Of a stretch of DNA of 64,000 nucleotides, positions 8,580 through 16,575 are shown piece after piece; the first letter of the stretch is position 1; each line of letters opens with the position of its first letter. This DNA comes from Namhaeicola sp039714555 (lineage in GTDB: Bacteria > Bacteroidota > Bacteroidia > Flavobacteriales > Flavobacteriaceae): NCBI GenBank assembly GCA_039714555.1, contig JBDLJB010000004.1, positions 80,588 through 144,587 of the forward strand. The letters are read 5' to 3'. Made by a program: the position numbers and the translations under genes. Under the pieces are notes generated by a model. It was not told the DNA's origin. It saw nothing but the letters and a program-made list of their open reading frames with translations, and did not search any database.

Positions 8580-10085
8580 ATGAGAGATCTTGAAATTTTG
8601 ATGAATCCCAATAAATTAGTTAAGCATCTTAAAAAACCTGCTAGAGAGTTTACAAAATATGATATTATAAAATTTATAGATGATCACAATATCGAAATGC
8701 TAAATTTTAGATATGTTGGAGAAGATGGAAAGCTTAAAACTTTAAATTTTGTTATTACCAGCAAAGATTATTTAGAGTCAATTTTATCTACTGGAGAGCG
8801 TGTTGACGGTTCAAGTTTATTCTCATATATTGAAGCAGATTTTAGTGATTTGTATGTGATACCTAGGTTTAGGACAGCTTTTGTAAATCCTTTTACAGAA
8901 CATCCAACTTTAGATATTCTTTGTTCTTTTTATACAAAAGATGGTAAACCACTTGAAAGTGCACCAGAATATATCTTAAAAAAAGCGCAGCTTAAATTTA
9001 CTAAAGAAACTGGCTACATCTTTAAGGCAATGGGTGAGTTGGAATACTATATTATTAGTGAAATAAATGATTTATATCCTGCAGAAGACCAAAAAGGTTA
9101 TCATTCAGCTGGGCCTTTTTCCAATTGGGAAAACCTTAGAGTTGAAGCATTACAGATTATAGCCCAAAGTGGTGGAAAAATTAAGTATGGACATTCGGAA
9201 GTGGGTAATTTCACAACAGAAACACATATTTATGAACAACATGAAATAGAATTTATTCCTGTAAATGCTGAAGAAGCTGTAGAACAGCTAATCATTTCTA
9301 AGTGGATCTTAAGAATGCTTGGTAGAAAATATGGGGTAACAATAAGTTTTGCTCCTAAAATAACTGTGGGAAAAGCAGGGAGCGGTTTGCATATTCATAT
9401 GATGTTAGAAAAAGATGGGAAAAACTATATGGCAGATGATATGGGTTTGACAAATGTGGCCAAAAGATTTATTGCCGGTATTTTAGATAAAGCACAATCC
9501 TTAACTGCTTTTGGAAATACAATACCAACTTCTTATTTACGTTTGGTACCTCATCAAGAAGCGCCTACTATGGTTTGTTGGGGTGACAGTAACCGATCAG
9601 TATTGGTTAGAGTTCCTCTTGGTTGGATTGCAAAAACAAATATGATTAAAGATGTTAATCCTCAAGAGAGAGGAGATGTGCCTTATGTTCCTGGCAAACA
9701 AACTGTTGAATTTAGAGTTCCTGATGGTTCTGCTGATCTTTATCATTTAATGGCAGGTCTCATTTTAGCTGCTGGAGAAGGTATTTTAGCAAAAGATTCT
9801 TTAAAAAATGCTGAGGATTTATATATGAATGTCAATATATTTGATGAAAAACATAAGGATATACTAGATAAGTTGAATGCTCTGCCTACATCGTGTTATG
9901 AGTCATCTAAATTCTTAAAAAAAGATAGTGATTTCTATCAAAAAGACGGCGTTTTTCCAAAAGGAACTATCGATGGTTTTGTTAAAAGATTGAAGGAATA
10001 TGATGATAAAGATATGAGTGAACGCTTATATAAAAAGAAAGATGAAATTAAAAAGCTGGTGAATAAATATATTCATTGTATGTAA
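8580..10085 (+). CDS. Glutamine synthetase family protein (divergent type I-like)
   Basis: The 501-residue protein has the two glutamine synthetase domains: a beta-grasp domain (about 25-120) and the catalytic barrel (about 125-490). Visible active-site motifs are FKAMGELEYY (metal-binding Glu), GSGLHIHMML (metal-binding His), GNTIPTSYLRLVP, and NRSVLVRVPLG (substrate Arg). The enzyme would ligate ammonia to glutamate with ATP. Two features differ from textbook GS I: the segment after DGSS is LFSYIEADFSDLYVIP, and the region where NLYDLP carries the adenylylation tyrosine reads EDLYMNVNIF. A related glutamyl-amine ligase role therefore cannot be excluded. A second in-frame ATG occurs at 8601. 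It stands alone, opposite to pepT. Confidence 0.8.
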   Translation: MRDLEILMNPNKLVKHLKKPAREFTKYDIIKFIDDHNIEMLNFRYVGEDGKLKTLNFVITSKDYLESILSTGERVDGSSLFSYIEADFSDLYVIPRFRTAFVNPFTEHPTLDILCSFYTKDGKPLESAPEYILKKAQLKFTKETGYIFKAMGELEYYIISEINDLYPAEDQKGYHSAGPFSNWENLRVEALQIIAQSGGKIKYGHSEVGNFTTETHIYEQHEIEFIPVNAEEAVEQLIISKWILRMLGRKYGVTISFAPKITVGKAGSGLHIHMMLEKDGKNYMADDMGLTNVAKRFIAGILDKAQSLTAFGNTIPTSYLRLVPHQEAPTMVCWGDSNRSVLVRVPLGWIAKTNMIKDVNPQERGDVPYVPGKQTVEFRVPDGSADLYHLMAGLILAAGEGILAKDSLKNAEDLYMNVNIFDEKHKDILDKLNALPTSCYESSKFLKKDSDFYQKDGVFPKGTIDGFVKRLKEYDDKDMSERLYKKKDEIKKLVNKYIHCM

Positions 10086-10161
10086 AATATTTAGCATAAA
10101 TATTGAAGTGTAACAAATTATAAACTGTTAGTAACTTGTTCTCTTTATTATGAAAATGACA

Positions 10162-10725
10162 TTATTTATTAAATCTGATTTTTTCAAATAAAGAAAATGA
10201 TGTACATAATCTTTCATTTATAAATTTATCTCCATAAAATTTTGTAGTGAATAAATAATACTCATCAGGTTTATATTTTACATAAACTTGTACAAAATGG
10301 TAGTCATATTTTAAATTTACCCCTTTTGAATAAACATAATACATGGGTAGGTTTTTAAATTTTCCGTAACCAGAGTTGATTATTTCTAATTTTTCTTTTG
10401 CTAAATTATCATTGATTTTTTTTTCAAAATCAACATTGAAGTACAATTCTCCCTGATGCCAAGAAATATCAATTATATATGATTCTGAAAGTAGTTTGGT
10501 TGTATCTGCACTATAAAGTTCTGATTGATATTCATCATAGTAAAGGTTTGTTTTCCAGCTTTTTGGTAAATCAATTTTAAAATGTTTTAAAACATCCTGA
10601 TAGGTTTTAGTATTTGAAAAACTAACATTTGATTTACACTGAAAAGATTGTTTAAACTCATTTTTTTTACAACTAGTATTTAAACTTAAGACAAGGGTTA
10701 AAGCCAGTATGATTATTTTATTCAT
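10162..10725 (-). CDS. Hypothetical lipoprotein
   Basis: I do not recognise this 187-residue protein. It begins with a signal peptide ending in the lipobox LNTSC, with the cysteine near residue 19, so it should be a membrane-anchored lipoprotein. The rest is a mixed polar sequence with several aromatic residues (for example YYVYSKG and HFVQVYVKYKPDEYYLF near the C-terminus) that suggests a small beta-rich domain. It starts 11 bp downstream of the YCF48-like gene and is probably cotranscribed with it. The downstream gap to the glutamine synthetase gene shows no clear terminator. Confidence 0.65.
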   Translation of the reverse strand: MNKIIILALTLVLSLNTSCKKNEFKQSFQCKSNVSFSNTKTYQDVLKHFKIDLPKSWKTNLYYDEYQSELYSADTTKLLSESYIIDISWHQGELYFNVDFEKKINDNLAKEKLEIINSGYGKFKNLPMYYVYSKGVNLKYDYHFVQVYVKYKPDEYYLFTTKFYGDKFINERLCTSFSLFEKIRFNK

Positions 10726-10736
10726 TGAAAAAGAAA

Positions 10737-11780
10737 TTAATTAATTTTTAATTTTGATATGATTTTATTTCCTGATAACCAGGCTGTATTTTTATCAATA
10801 AATTTGATAGAATAATACTTTTTATTACTGATTTTTTTCCAGGAATTTCCATTATTATTTGAAACATAAATACCTTCAGTTGAAACTGCAATAATCTTTT
10901 TACCTCCAGAGTTTGGTATGTATTGGGCACAACTAATATAACCTGGAGCTTGATTATTGGCAATTAATTTCCATGTTTTTCCACTGTCATTTGTGATTGC
11001 CTTGGTTGCATTAAAATTTGATTTTTCCTCCCAATTTCCTCCCATTATGATACCGGTTTTATCATCAAAAAAATCAACTGTAAAAATTCCGGTCATGCTT
11101 TTGCCTTGTACAATTGGGGTGTTATAAACCTTCCAATTTTTACCCTTATTATTACTGTAAAAAACTCTTGCTTTTACACCACCTGTTACCATCCAAGCAT
11201 TATTTTTAAAAGTTGTAAGATTAGTATTACTGGCAGCAAAAGCAGCTTCTCCCTCTACAATTTTAGGTAAACTTTCACAAGATAACTTTTGCCAAGTATT
11301 TCCACCATCTTTTGTAATAATAACCGATAAGCAATCTTCAGTTGGATCACCCATAGCTATTCCGTTGAATTTATCAAAAAATATCATTGAATCATAAAAA
11401 ACTTTTGCATGTGATTCACGATATACTTCAAAGGGTTCAATCTTTTTGTTAGATAATTCAATCTTGTATAAAACAGCTGGGTTTTCAATACTTAAAATAA
11501 AAATATCTTGACCATTATAAGCAATCGATCTAAAATGTAAGGGTTTATTATTAATTTTTTCAACAGAATCAATTTGGATCATTTCATTAATAATTCTTCC
11601 AAATTTGCCATTAGAACCGGCAAACCATACAGTTGTGTCATTGACCACTTCAATAGCTCGAACACTTATTCCGTGTAATGGAAAATCTTTAAAATTATAT
11701 TTATCAGTATCATTTTGAGAATAGATTCCATAAAATATAAAAAGTGAAAATATAAGAGATGATAAATATTTACTAACCAT
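10737..11780 (-). CDS. Secreted YCF48-like / BNR-repeat beta-propeller protein
   Basis: The 347-residue protein starts with a signal peptide (about 1-21) and contains repeated Asp-box style strands: SNGKFGRI, TKDGGNTWQKL, SNNKGKNWKVY, TNDSGKTWKLI and SNNNGNSWKKI. This pattern is typical of sialidase/YCF48-like beta-propellers, which in Bacteroidota are often annotated as oxidoreductases or photosystem assembly factor homologues without known function. No sialidase catalytic set is obvious. It is probably periplasmic or outer-surface. A minus-strand TAAATTTG box at 11803-11810, just upstream of the start, is a good promoter candidate for this gene and the downstream lipoprotein. Confidence 0.75.
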   Translation of the reverse strand: MVSKYLSSLIFSLFIFYGIYSQNDTDKYNFKDFPLHGISVRAIEVVNDTTVWFAGSNGKFGRIINEMIQIDSVEKINNKPLHFRSIAYNGQDIFILSIENPAVLYKIELSNKKIEPFEVYRESHAKVFYDSMIFFDKFNGIAMGDPTEDCLSVIITKDGGNTWQKLSCESLPKIVEGEAAFAASNTNLTTFKNNAWMVTGGVKARVFYSNNKGKNWKVYNTPIVQGKSMTGIFTVDFFDDKTGIIMGGNWEEKSNFNATKAITNDSGKTWKLIANNQAPGYISCAQYIPNSGGKKIIAVSTEGIYVSNNNGNSWKKISNKKYYSIKFIDKNTAWLSGNKIISKLKIN

Positions 11781-12017
11781 TTAATTCTGTTAAATAATTT
11801 TTCAAATTTAATTTTTTTCTTAAAAAGAGACTAAAATTAAAATACAAATATTCAATATTTTATAAATTTATTATTCAAACAATTGCTTTAGTTATTTCAA
11901 ATAAGTGGCAAGAAGGTTATGATTTTGCTAAATTAAAAGGTTAATATTTAAATATATGTGATTTTATTTATGTTTAATGAAATAATAATTTATATTTGCA
12001 GTCAATTTATTAAACAA
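11781..12017. other. Intergenic region with divergent promoters upstream of the his leader
   Basis: This AT-rich stretch separates the YCF48-like gene from the his leader. It holds a minus-strand -7 box TAAATTTG (11803-11810) and a plus-strand -7 box TATATTTG (11991-11998). I see no open reading frame worth calling and no RNA gene here. Confidence 0.5.
11991..11998 (+). promoter_or_regulatory. Candidate -7 box of the his operon
   Basis: TATATTTG fits TAnnTTTG and lies 19 bp before the leader peptide ATG, so transcription should begin a few bases before the leader. No exact TTG -33 box is seen at the right spacing. Confidence 0.5.
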
Positions 12018-12074
12018 ATGACAAAAAATTTAATACATCATCATAACATTACTTGCACTCAAGCGAGGATATAA
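12018..12074 (+). CDS. His operon leader peptide
   Basis: A short reading frame of 18 codons, MTKNLIHHHNITCTQARI, lies directly after the candidate his promoter and ends before an intrinsic terminator that precedes hisG. Three consecutive CAT histidine codons (12036-12044) are the signature of an attenuation sensor: with little charged histidyl-tRNA the ribosome stalls here. Its last codons (CAA GCG AGG) overlap the strand that can pair with the terminator. The peptide itself is unlikely to have another function. Evidence is positional and structural; translation has not been shown. Confidence 0.85.
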   Translation: MTKNLIHHHNITCTQARI

Positions 12075-12134
12075 TGATATGTAAAATTTAAAGATATTAT
12101 TTAACCCGTTTGATTTCAACAAACGGGTTTTTTT
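12036..12134 (+). promoter_or_regulatory. Ribosome-mediated transcription attenuator of the his operon
   Basis: Four RNA segments can form alternative pairings. Segment 1, CTTGC (12052-12056), pairs with segment 2, GCGAG (12063-12067). Segment 2, extended as CAAGCG (12060-12065), can instead pair with CGTTTG in segment 3 (12107 region to 12112) with one G-U pair. Segment 3, AACCCGTTTG (12103-12112), pairs perfectly with segment 4, CAAACGGGTT (12120-12129), followed by seven T, as a terminator. A ribosome stalled on the His codons at 12036-12044 would cover segment 1, free segment 2 to hold segment 3, and let transcription continue into hisG. Normal translation would cover segment 2 and allow the terminator. 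Confidence 0.8.
12103..12134 (+). terminator. Attenuator terminator upstream of hisG
   Basis: A 10-bp perfect stem (12103-12112 with 12120-12129) around a seven-base loop is followed by TTTTTTT (12128-12134). It stands 38 bp before the hisG start codon, inside the leader rather than at an operon end, as expected for attenuation. Confidence 0.9.
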
Positions 12135-12172
12135 ATGCCCTTTTATTGAAGTTAAACACAATAAAAATAGCA

Positions 12173-13030
12173 ATGATCAAATTAAAAATTGCCATTCAAA
12201 AATCAGGGCGCCTCAATGAAGATTCATTGAGAATATTAAAAGAAAGTGGAATTTCAATTAGTAATGGGCTAAATCAACTAAAATCTACTGTATCAAATTT
12301 TCCAATGGAAATCTTATTTTTACGCAATAGTGATATACCACAATACTTAAAAGATGGGGTAGTAGATGTTGCTATTATTGGTGAAAATATTTTGATTGAA
12401 AAAGGAAATTCAATAGAGGTTTTAGACAAATTAAACTTTTCTAAATGTCGTGTTTCACTGGCAGTTCCTAAATCGATGGAATACAATTCTATTCAAGATC
12501 TTCAAGGAAAACAAATTGCTACTTCTTACCCTAATACATTAAATGATTTTTTATCAAAAAAAGGAATTGAAGCAGATTTGCATCAAATTTCAGGCTCTGT
12601 AGAAATTGCGCCCAATATTGGTTTGGCAGATGCAATTTGTGATATTGTTAGCAGTGGTAGTACACTTTTTAAAAACAATTTAAAAGAAGTTGAAATCATG
12701 TTTCGCTCTGAGGCTGTATTAGCTGTTTCACCTAAAATTTCGGAAGAAGGAAAAGTAATTTTAGATAAATTACAATTCAGAATTCAATCGGTTTTAAAAG
12801 CCAGAAGATCAAAATATATATTGATGAATGCTCCTGATAATAAAATTGAAGAAATTGTTAAGCTTTTACCCGGTATGCGTAGTCCAACTGTTTTACCTTT
12901 AGCAGAAAAGGGTTGGAGTTCTATTCATACTGTTGTTGAAAAAAATGAATTATGGAGTGTAGTTGATGAACTAAAACTACACGGAGCGGAAGGAATTTTA
13001 GTTATTCCTATTGAAAAGATGGTTTTATAA
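12173..13030 (+). CDS. hisG: ATP phosphoribosyltransferase, long form
   Basis: HisG joins ATP and PRPP in the first, feedback-inhibited step of histidine synthesis. The 285-residue product starts MIKLKIAIQKSGRL and carries AIIGENILIE, the CRVSLAVP strand, ATSYPNTL and the PRPP-binding ADAICDIVSSGSTL. The extra C-terminal domain (about 205-285, ending in GAEGILVIPIEKMVL) marks the long form, which binds histidine and does not need HisZ. The frame is open further upstream to a TTG at 12110, but that lies inside the terminator stem; the ATG at 12173 matches the family N-terminus and was chosen. First gene of the his operon, 20 bp before hisD. Confidence 0.96.
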   Translation: MIKLKIAIQKSGRLNEDSLRILKESGISISNGLNQLKSTVSNFPMEILFLRNSDIPQYLKDGVVDVAIIGENILIEKGNSIEVLDKLNFSKCRVSLAVPKSMEYNSIQDLQGKQIATSYPNTLNDFLSKKGIEADLHQISGSVEIAPNIGLADAICDIVSSGSTLFKNNLKEVEIMFRSEAVLAVSPKISEEGKVILDKLQFRIQSVLKARRSKYILMNAPDNKIEEIVKLLPGMRSPTVLPLAEKGWSSIHTVVEKNELWSVVDELKLHGAEGILVIPIEKMVL

Positions 13031-13050
13031 TAATTAAGTATCAAATTATA

Positions 13051-14328
13051 ATGGAAGAAATATATAACCCCAATAGTGAAGATTGGAAAAAAATTCTAAA
13101 AAGACCTACACAATCAATTATAGAAATTGAAAAAATAGTTCATTCAATTTTTAAAGATGTTCAAAATAATGGAAATAAATCTGTTAAAAAATATACCAAA
13201 AAATATGATAAAATTGATATTGATGATCTTTTAGTTTCAAAAACTGAAATTGAGCAGGCAATACTGCAAGTAAATGACGAATTGATCGAAGCAATTCAAT
13301 TGGCCAAGACCAATATTGAAAAGTTTCATAAAAATCAAAAAATAAAATCAAAACCAATTGAAACATCAAAAGGTGTAATATGTTGGCAGGAAAAAAGAGC
13401 GATCCAAAAAATAGGTTTATATATTCCGGGAGGTACAGCACCATTATTTTCAACAATATTGATGTTGGCAATACCTGCTCAAATTGCCGGTTGTAATGAA
13501 ATAATTTTATGTACACCTCCAAATGAAGAAGGTAAAATAAATCCCGTTATTTTATACACAGCAAAATTATGTGGTCTAACAAAAATATTTAAAGTTGGTG
13601 GTATTCAAGCAATTTCAGCTATGACATTTGGTACAGAAACCATACCGAAAGTGTATAAGATCTTCGGTCCCGGTAATCAATTTGTAACGGTTGCAAAGCA
13701 AATCGCTACAAAATATGGTATAGCCATAGATTTACCTGCTGGCCCCAGCGAATTATTAGTTGTTGCTGATGAAACTTCTGATGCAAGTTTTGTTGCTTCT
13801 GATTTGCTTTCACAAGCAGAACACGGAGTTGATAGTCAGGTAATTTTGGTATCAATTTCTAAAGACTTTATTGAGACAGTAAAAAATGAAATTACAAATC
13901 AAATTGAAATATTGCCTAGAAAGGATATTGCCAAAGTTTCTATTGCAAATTCAAAGTTGATTTATTGCAAAAATGATGTGATTGCTATTGACCTTATCAA
14001 TGAATATGCACCTGAACATTTGATTGTTCACACAAAAAATAATGATTTTTATGTTAAAGAAATACAAAATGCAGGCTCTGTTTTTATTGGTGCTTATACT
14101 CCGGAAAGTGCTGGAGATTATGCTTCGGGTACAAATCATACTTTACCCACTAATGGTTATGCCAAAGCCTACAGTGGCGTAAATTTAGATGCTTTTTATA
14201 AATTGATAACATTTCAGGAAATTTCTAAAAAAGGTTTGAAGAATATAGGTAAAGCTATTGAAATTATGGCTGAAGCTGAGGGATTACAAGCACATAAAAA
14301 TGCTGTTAGTTTGAGATTAAATAAATAA
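13051..14328 (+). CDS. hisD: Histidinol dehydrogenase
   Basis: HisD oxidises L-histidinol to L-histidine in two NAD-dependent steps using zinc. The 425-residue protein has YIPGGTAPLFSTILMLAIPA, KVGGIQAI, FGPGNQFVTVAKQ, DLPAGPSELLVVADE, the zinc and catalytic region LLSQAEHGVDSQ, NEYAPEHLIVHT with the catalytic Glu-His, and GSVFIGAYTPESAGDYASGT near the C-terminus. All hallmarks and the length are normal. It sits between hisG and hisC with gaps of 20 and 7 bp, so it is surely cotranscribed with them. Confidence 0.97.
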   Translation: MEEIYNPNSEDWKKILKRPTQSIIEIEKIVHSIFKDVQNNGNKSVKKYTKKYDKIDIDDLLVSKTEIEQAILQVNDELIEAIQLAKTNIEKFHKNQKIKSKPIETSKGVICWQEKRAIQKIGLYIPGGTAPLFSTILMLAIPAQIAGCNEIILCTPPNEEGKINPVILYTAKLCGLTKIFKVGGIQAISAMTFGTETIPKVYKIFGPGNQFVTVAKQIATKYGIAIDLPAGPSELLVVADETSDASFVASDLLSQAEHGVDSQVILVSISKDFIETVKNEITNQIEILPRKDIAKVSIANSKLIYCKNDVIAIDLINEYAPEHLIVHTKNNDFYVKEIQNAGSVFIGAYTPESAGDYASGTNHTLPTNGYAKAYSGVNLDAFYKLITFQEISKKGLKNIGKAIEIMAEAEGLQAHKNAVSLRLNK

Positions 14329-14335
14329 TTTTTAA

Positions 14336-15385
14336 ATGATGAATAAGAAGGTATTTGATATAAAAAAAATGATAAGGCCAAATGTTGCAAGACTTAAACC
14401 TTATGCATCAGCAAGGGATGAATTTAAAGATTTTGAAAAAGAAATGATCTTTTTAGATGCTAATGAGAATCCTTATAATAACGGTTTAAATAGATATCCA
14501 GACCCACAGCAAGTTAAATTGAAAACAAAAATAGCTGAATTTCAAAAACTATCTATTTCAAATATTTTGTTAGGAAATGGTAGTGATGAAATTCTAGATA
14601 TGTTATTTAGAGCATTTTGCATACCTGATCATGACAATATAATTATTTTACCACCAACATTTGGGATATATAAAGTTCTAGCTAATGTTAATGATATAAC
14701 TTGTAAAGAAGTTTTATTAAAACCAAATTATCAAATTAATACCAAAGAAGTTTTGAAAAACATAAACCTCAAAACTAAACTGATATTTTTGTGTTCCCCC
14801 AATAATCCTACAGGAAATTTATTTGAAAAAGAATCAATTTTAGAACTTTTAAAAAAATTTGATGGAATTGTTGTTATTGATGAAGCTTATGCCGAATTTT
14901 CAGAAGCTGATAGTTGGGTAGATGAAGTTAAAAATTATCCAAATTTAGTGGTTACTAGAACTTTTTCAAAAGCATATGGTTTGGCAGGAATTAGATTGGG
15001 TGTTTGTTATGCAAATAGTGAAATTATCAAGGTTTTAAATAAAATAAAACTCCCTTATAATGTCAATCAGATTACTCAAGATAAAGCTTTGCAGGCATTA
15101 GAAAATAAGGATAGAATTTGTAATAAAGTAGCTGATATTAAAATAAATAAACAGGTTTTACTAAAAGGATTGGAAAAAGTAGATTTTATAGAGAAAATAT
15201 ATCCATCCGAAGCCAATTTTATATTGGTTAAAGTTGATGATGCTCATAGAAGATATAAAGAATTATTACAAAAAAATATTGTAGTTAGAAATAGATCAAA
15301 TGAACCTTTGTGTGAAAATTGTCTAAGGTTTTCAATTGGAACTAAGACGGAAATTTTAAATTTATTAAAAGCTATAAATAATTGA
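14336..15385 (+). CDS. hisC: Histidinol-phosphate aminotransferase
   Basis: HisC is a fold type I PLP enzyme that transfers an amino group from glutamate to imidazole-acetol phosphate. The 349-residue product has FLDANENPY, LLGNGSDEILDML (phosphate-binding loop), PPTFGIY, CSPNNPTGN, VVIDEAYAEF and TRTFSKAYGLAGIRLG with the PLP lysine at position 212, plus the C-terminal FILVKV and LRFSIGT with the substrate arginine. Two adjacent ATG codons (14336 and 14339) are possible starts. It begins 7 bp after hisD and ends 5 bp before the preferred hisB start. Confidence 0.96.
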   Translation: MMNKKVFDIKKMIRPNVARLKPYASARDEFKDFEKEMIFLDANENPYNNGLNRYPDPQQVKLKTKIAEFQKLSISNILLGNGSDEILDMLFRAFCIPDHDNIIILPPTFGIYKVLANVNDITCKEVLLKPNYQINTKEVLKNINLKTKLIFLCSPNNPTGNLFEKESILELLKKFDGIVVIDEAYAEFSEADSWVDEVKNYPNLVVTRTFSKAYGLAGIRLGVCYANSEIIKVLNKIKLPYNVNQITQDKALQALENKDRICNKVADIKINKQVLLKGLEKVDFIEKIYPSEANFILVKVDDAHRRYKELLQKNIVVRNRSNEPLCENCLRFSIGTKTEILNLLKAINN

Positions 15386-15390
15386 TTAAT

Positions 15391-16533
15391 ATGAAAAACA
15401 TGAAAAAAGTACTATTTATTGATCGTGACGGGACATTGGTGAAGGAACCGGCCGATGAACAAAATGATAGTTTTGAAAAATTGGAATTCTACCCAAAAGC
15501 AATTCCATTTATGGCAAAAATTGCAAAAGAGCTTGATTTTGAGTTAGTTTTAATTACTAATCAAGATGGTTTGGGAACTGATTCATTTCCTGAAAACACT
15601 TTTTGGCCTGTACATAATTTTGTGATGAATACTTTTGAAAATGAAGGTGCGGTTTTCACCGAACAATTTATTGACAGAAGTTTTGCAAAAGACAATTCGC
15701 CAGACAGAAAACCAAATACCGGTTTACTAGGTAAATATTTTTCAGAGGAATATGATCTAAAAAACTCTTTTGTAATTGGTGACAGGTTAACAGATGTTGA
15801 GTTGGCAAAAAATCTTGGTGCAAAAGGAATTTATATTAATGATCATACCAATTTAGGTACAGATGAAATTACTGTGGTTAAAAAACAGCTGGATGAATTC
15901 ATAGCATTAGAGACCAATGACTGGCAAAAAATTTATGAATTTTTAAAATTGAAGGAACGAACAGCATCTATTGTTAGAAAAACTAACGAAACAGATGTTG
16001 AAATTCAATTAAATTTAGACGGTTCCGGAAAAAGTGAAATTGTAACAGGTTTGGCTTTTTTTGATCATATGTTAGAACAAATTTCACGACATGGAAACAT
16101 GGATTTGAATATAAAAATTAGTGGTGATCTGGAAGTTGATGAACATCATACCATAGAGGATACAGCTATTGCTTTAGGTGAAGTTTTTAATAAGGCTTTA
16201 AATACAAAATTAGGAATTGAACGTTATGGTTTTACACTACCAATGGACGATTGTTTAGCTCAGGTTGCAATTGATTTTGGTGGTAGAAATTGGTTGGTAT
16301 GGGATGCTGACTTTAAACGTGAAAAAATTGGAGAAATGCCTACTGAAATGTTTTTTCATTTTTTTAAATCGTTTACAGATGGTGCAAAAGCCAACCTAAA
16401 CATAAAGGCTGAGGGAAAAAATGAACATCATAAAATTGAAGCTATTTTTAAAGCTTTTGCAAAAGCTATAAAATCTGCTGTAAAACAAGACGCAAATAAA
16501 ATGATCTTACCATCAACAAAAGGTGTTATATAA
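15391..16533 (+). CDS. hisB: Bifunctional histidinol-phosphatase / imidazoleglycerol-phosphate dehydratase
   Basis: The 380-residue fusion performs steps 7 and 9 of histidine synthesis. The N-terminal HAD phosphatase (about 1-165) has the nucleophile motif FIDRDGTLV, LITNQDGLG and VIGDRLTDVELA. The C-terminal dehydratase (about 185-380) has the two metal-binding pairs DEHHTIEDTA and EHHKIEAIFKA, with FDHMLEQISRHG near its start. Such fusions are usual in enterobacteria and Bacteroidota. The frame is open back to a TTG at 15382 that overlaps the hisC stop, but ATG at 15391 (or 15400) gives the expected N-terminus. A 42-bp spacer containing CCCTTT/AAAGGG inverted arms (16535-16558) separates it from hisH. 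Confidence 0.96.
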   Translation: MKNMKKVLFIDRDGTLVKEPADEQNDSFEKLEFYPKAIPFMAKIAKELDFELVLITNQDGLGTDSFPENTFWPVHNFVMNTFENEGAVFTEQFIDRSFAKDNSPDRKPNTGLLGKYFSEEYDLKNSFVIGDRLTDVELAKNLGAKGIYINDHTNLGTDEITVVKKQLDEFIALETNDWQKIYEFLKLKERTASIVRKTNETDVEIQLNLDGSGKSEIVTGLAFFDHMLEQISRHGNMDLNIKISGDLEVDEHHTIEDTAIALGEVFNKALNTKLGIERYGFTLPMDDCLAQVAIDFGGRNWLVWDADFKREKIGEMPTEMFFHFFKSFTDGAKANLNIKAEGKNEHHKIEAIFKAFAKAIKSAVKQDANKMILPSTKGVI

Positions 16534-16575
16534 GCCCTTTAATATCTCTCTAAAAGGGAGACCCAAAAATTAATA

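Noticed and set aside
12110..12172. Extended hisG start from TTG at 12110
   Set aside because: The extension lies in the terminator stem and T-run and encodes residues that do not match the HisG family; ATG 12173 gives the known N-terminus.
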